Assembly: GCF_002742645.2 (NCBI RefSeq)
Contig: NZ_CP033875.1
Location: forward strand, 434,001-498,000
Direction: 5' to 3'
Source of the DNA: Caulobacter sp. FWC26
Lineage (GTDB): Bacteria > Pseudomonadota > Alphaproteobacteria > Caulobacterales > Caulobacteraceae
DNA: 64,000 nt
The notes under the pieces were generated by a model. The model saw only the letters and a list, made by a program, of their open reading frames with translations. It ran no database searches and had not been told where the DNA came from. This document shows, piece after piece, positions 62,383 to 64,000 of the stretch. Every line of letters begins with the position of its first letter. The stretch's first letter is position 1. A program made the position numbers and the translations under genes.

Positions 62383-63329
62383 TGAGGCGTCGCATCGTTG
62401 ACGAGGACGAGGCCGCCCGATGGTTCGCCAAGGCCGATCGCGGGCCGCTGGCGGCGGACGACCGCAAAGCGTTCCTTGAATGGCTCGAAGCCCCCGGCAA
62501 CGCCGAAGCCTATCAGGAAACCGCCCACGCCTGGTCGTCCCTGAGGGCGGCCAAGGGCGCCGATGGCCTAATGGCGATGCGCGCGGCTGCTTTGCGCGAC
62601 GCATCCGGGATCAGCCGTCGGCGCGCGATTTTCGGCTTGGCCGGCGCCGCGACAGCGGCGGGCGGGGGCGGCGTCGCGGTGATGATGGCCAGCGCGGCCG
62701 GCGCGACGATCCGCACCAGCGCGGGCGAGCGCCTTACCGCCCCGTTGCCGGACGGATCGAGCGTGACCCTGGCTCCGCTGTCGAGGGTTCGTGTGCAGTA
62801 CGACGCCCAGCGTCGGCGCGTGCGGCTCGTTGAGGGGCAGGCCTATTTCGACATGCGCTCGGCCCCCGACCGGCCGTTCCAGGTCGTTGTTGGCGATGAG
62901 CACGCCCAAGGCAGCGGCGGGCGTTTCCAAGTGACCAAGCAGGGCGATACGGCGCAGATTCTTATCGAGGACGGAGCGCTCGACGTCGCCGCGGCCGGAC
63001 AGTCCGCGCCGCGAAGACTGACGACCTTCCAAATGGTGTCTGGTCAGGCCGGGCCAAAATCCGTGGCGGCGGCGGATCTCGACGCGCTCACGGCCTGGCG
63101 CGATGGCCGGCTGGTGTTCAACGACACGCCGTTGCCGCAGGTCGCGGCGGCGTTCAATCGCTATTCCAGCGACCAGTTGTCCCTGGCTCCGGGCGCGCGG
63201 TTGAACGACATCCGGATCTCCGGATCGTTCCGCTACGACGGCGCGCGCGAGTTCGCCAACGCCCTGCGCGTGGGCTTTGGCGTGCGCGTCCAGCAGGTCG
63301 ACAGGACGACCTGGGAGATCGCCGAATGA
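62382..63329 (+). CDS. FecR-type anti-sigma/sensor protein (second system)
   Basis: 315 residues. N-terminal DUF4880-like domain with AARWFAKADRGPLAADDR and FLEWLEAPGNAEAY, a membrane segment near 85-105 (IFGLAGAATAAGGGGVAVMM), FecR domain with LPDGSSVTLAPLSRVRVQY and a C-terminal STN-like domain. Start ATG 62382 shares one base with the sigma stop (TGATG); GTG 62379 is an alternative. Confidence 0.9.
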   Translation: MRRRIVDEDEAARWFAKADRGPLAADDRKAFLEWLEAPGNAEAYQETAHAWSSLRAAKGADGLMAMRAAALRDASGISRRRAIFGLAGAATAAGGGGVAVMMASAAGATIRTSAGERLTAPLPDGSSVTLAPLSRVRVQYDAQRRRVRLVEGQAYFDMRSAPDRPFQVVVGDEHAQGSGGRFQVTKQGDTAQILIEDGALDVAAAGQSAPRRLTTFQMVSGQAGPKSVAAADLDALTAWRDGRLVFNDTPLPQVAAAFNRYSSDQLSLAPGARLNDIRISGSFRYDGAREFANALRVGFGVRVQQVDRTTWEIAE

Positions 63330-63355
63330 CCGGTTCTGGCGTCCCCGTGCTCGAT

Positions 63356-63382
63356 GAAATTTTCACGACAAGGTGAGGCTTT
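63356..63382 (+). promoter_or_regulatory. candidate ECF-sigma promoter of the second receptor
   Basis: AAATTTTC-N7-GGTGAGGC, 65-91 bases before the receptor ATG; matches the pattern upstream of the lasso-locus receptor. Confidence 0.45.
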
Positions 63383-63446
63383 CGGCGGAGCCGCGGTTCC
63401 TGGGGATGATCGGTCGACGGGGGCCGGATTTGCCTAGGAAAGCACG

Positions 63447-64000
63447 ATGACGAACCGAGTTTCCCACGCCGCTGGTCTTCGGCGCGGCCTGATGGCCTGC
63501 TGCGCCGTGATGGTCCTGAGCGCGGCCGCGCCGGCCCTGGCCCAGGAGCCCGCCGCGCCGTCGGTGGCCTTCACCCTGCCAACCCAACCCCTGGAACTGG
63601 CCCTGCCGGCCTTCGCCAAGCAGGCCGACGTGCAGGTGCTCTATGCGTCGAACCTCGTGAAGGGCAAGCGCGCCAACGCCGTGATCGGCACGCGCCCGCC
63701 CGCCGAGGCGCTGCGCGACCTCCTGGCGGGTTCTGGCCTGAGGGCGACGACTACCGGACCGCGGACATTCCTGATCTCGGTGGAGGAAAATCCGGTCGTC
63801 GCCGAGCTGGAAGAAGTGATTGTCACCGCCCAGAAGCGCTCGGCGCGGATCGAGAACGTCCCGATCGCCGTGACCGTCGTCGAAGGCGGCGACGCCCAGC
63901 GGCGCGGGATCGCCAACGTCGTCGACCTCGTCGATCAGGTCGCCGGCGTCTCGGTGAACTATGCCTTCGGCGGCGTCAACTACGGCCTGATCAGCATCCG
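63447..64000 (+). CDS. TonB-dependent receptor with STN domain (partial, runs off window)
   Basis: At least 184 residues from ATG 63447. Signal peptide with MACCAVMVLSAAAPALA, STN domain at about 36-115 (PLELALPAFAKQADVQVLYA, LRDLLAGSGLRATTT), TonB box-like ELEEVIVTAQKRS near 125-137 and the start of the plug (VPIAVTVVEGGDAQRRGI). Forms a complete FecI-FecR-receptor unit with the two preceding genes. The EVIVTAQKR-x-E-x-x-xVPI-A pattern is typical of Caulobacterales/Sphingomonad receptors. Ligand unknown. Confidence 0.9.
   Translation, partial: MTNRVSHAAGLRRGLMACCAVMVLSAAAPALAQEPAAPSVAFTLPTQPLELALPAFAKQADVQVLYASNLVKGKRANAVIGTRPPAEALRDLLAGSGLRATTTGPRTFLISVEENPVVAELEEVIVTAQKRSARIENVPIAVTVVEGGDAQRRGIANVVDLVDQVAGVSVNYAFGGVNYGLISI

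Noticed and set aside
1..64000. CRISPR arrays, tRNA and rRNA genes
   Set aside because: No regularly spaced repeats, cloverleaf-like segments or rRNA-like stretches were recognised by eye.

Overview
The window is high-GC DNA with dense, short-spaced operons. Many TonB-dependent receptors, FecI/FecR pairs, an HWE-type histidine kinase and a caulosegnin/caulonodin-like lasso-peptide locus point to an alphaproteobacterium of the Caulobacterales, probably Caulobacter or a close relative. This rests on gene content and motif recognition; no database was searched.

Bases 1-22,800 form an anaerobic nitrate-respiration and nitrosative-stress block. It starts with the end of a narK1 gene cut by the window edge, then narK2, narGHJI, a parvulin isomerase and mobA. 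Next come an exported superoxide dismutase, a class III ribonucleotide reductase system (nrdD, a separate 58-residue glycyl-radical protein, nrdG) behind two NrdR-like boxes, nnrS, an acyl-CoA dehydrogenase, two Crp/Fnr regulators, the Fe-S repair protein Ric, an alginate-export-type porin, a methyltransferase and a hemerythrin-like protein. No nitrite, NO or N2O reductase is present, so the visible genes support nitrate-to-nitrite respiration plus defence against NO.

Bases 22,800-32,300 hold iron-uptake-type genes: a receptor/PepSY operon, a pair of paralogous small proteins, a membrane protein, a cupin, and a second receptor. That receptor gene and the divergent HWE kinase beside it each carry one in-frame amber codon. 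Bases 32,380-35,940 are ubiT-ubiU-ubiV (oxygen-independent ubiquinone synthesis) with a coupled FAD oxidoreductase that carries a perfect in-frame 48-bp tandem duplication. Bases 36,000-40,800 are a gene-poor accessory stretch with a dispersed duplication, a winged-helix membrane regulator and remnants of integrative-element genes.

Bases 41,045-51,850 are a complete lasso-peptide system: a GntR-like regulator, a 40-residue precursor, the B protease and C cyclase on the plus strand, converging on a minus-strand operon of ECF sigma factor, FecR, TonB receptor and isopeptidase. The predicted core is AQLPFGQIEAEDPSDRYGV with an Ala1-Glu9 ring. Two small tandem Xre-type regulators with palindromic operators lie next to it. 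Bases 52,850-57,800 are a mobile-element pile-up: an intact-looking IS21-family element, an IS91/IS3 chimeric transposase and a tyrosine recombinase whose catalytic Tyr position is Cys. Bases 58,000-64,000 encode a large hybrid histidine kinase with a response regulator, then a second FecI/FecR pair and the start of its receptor, which runs off the window.
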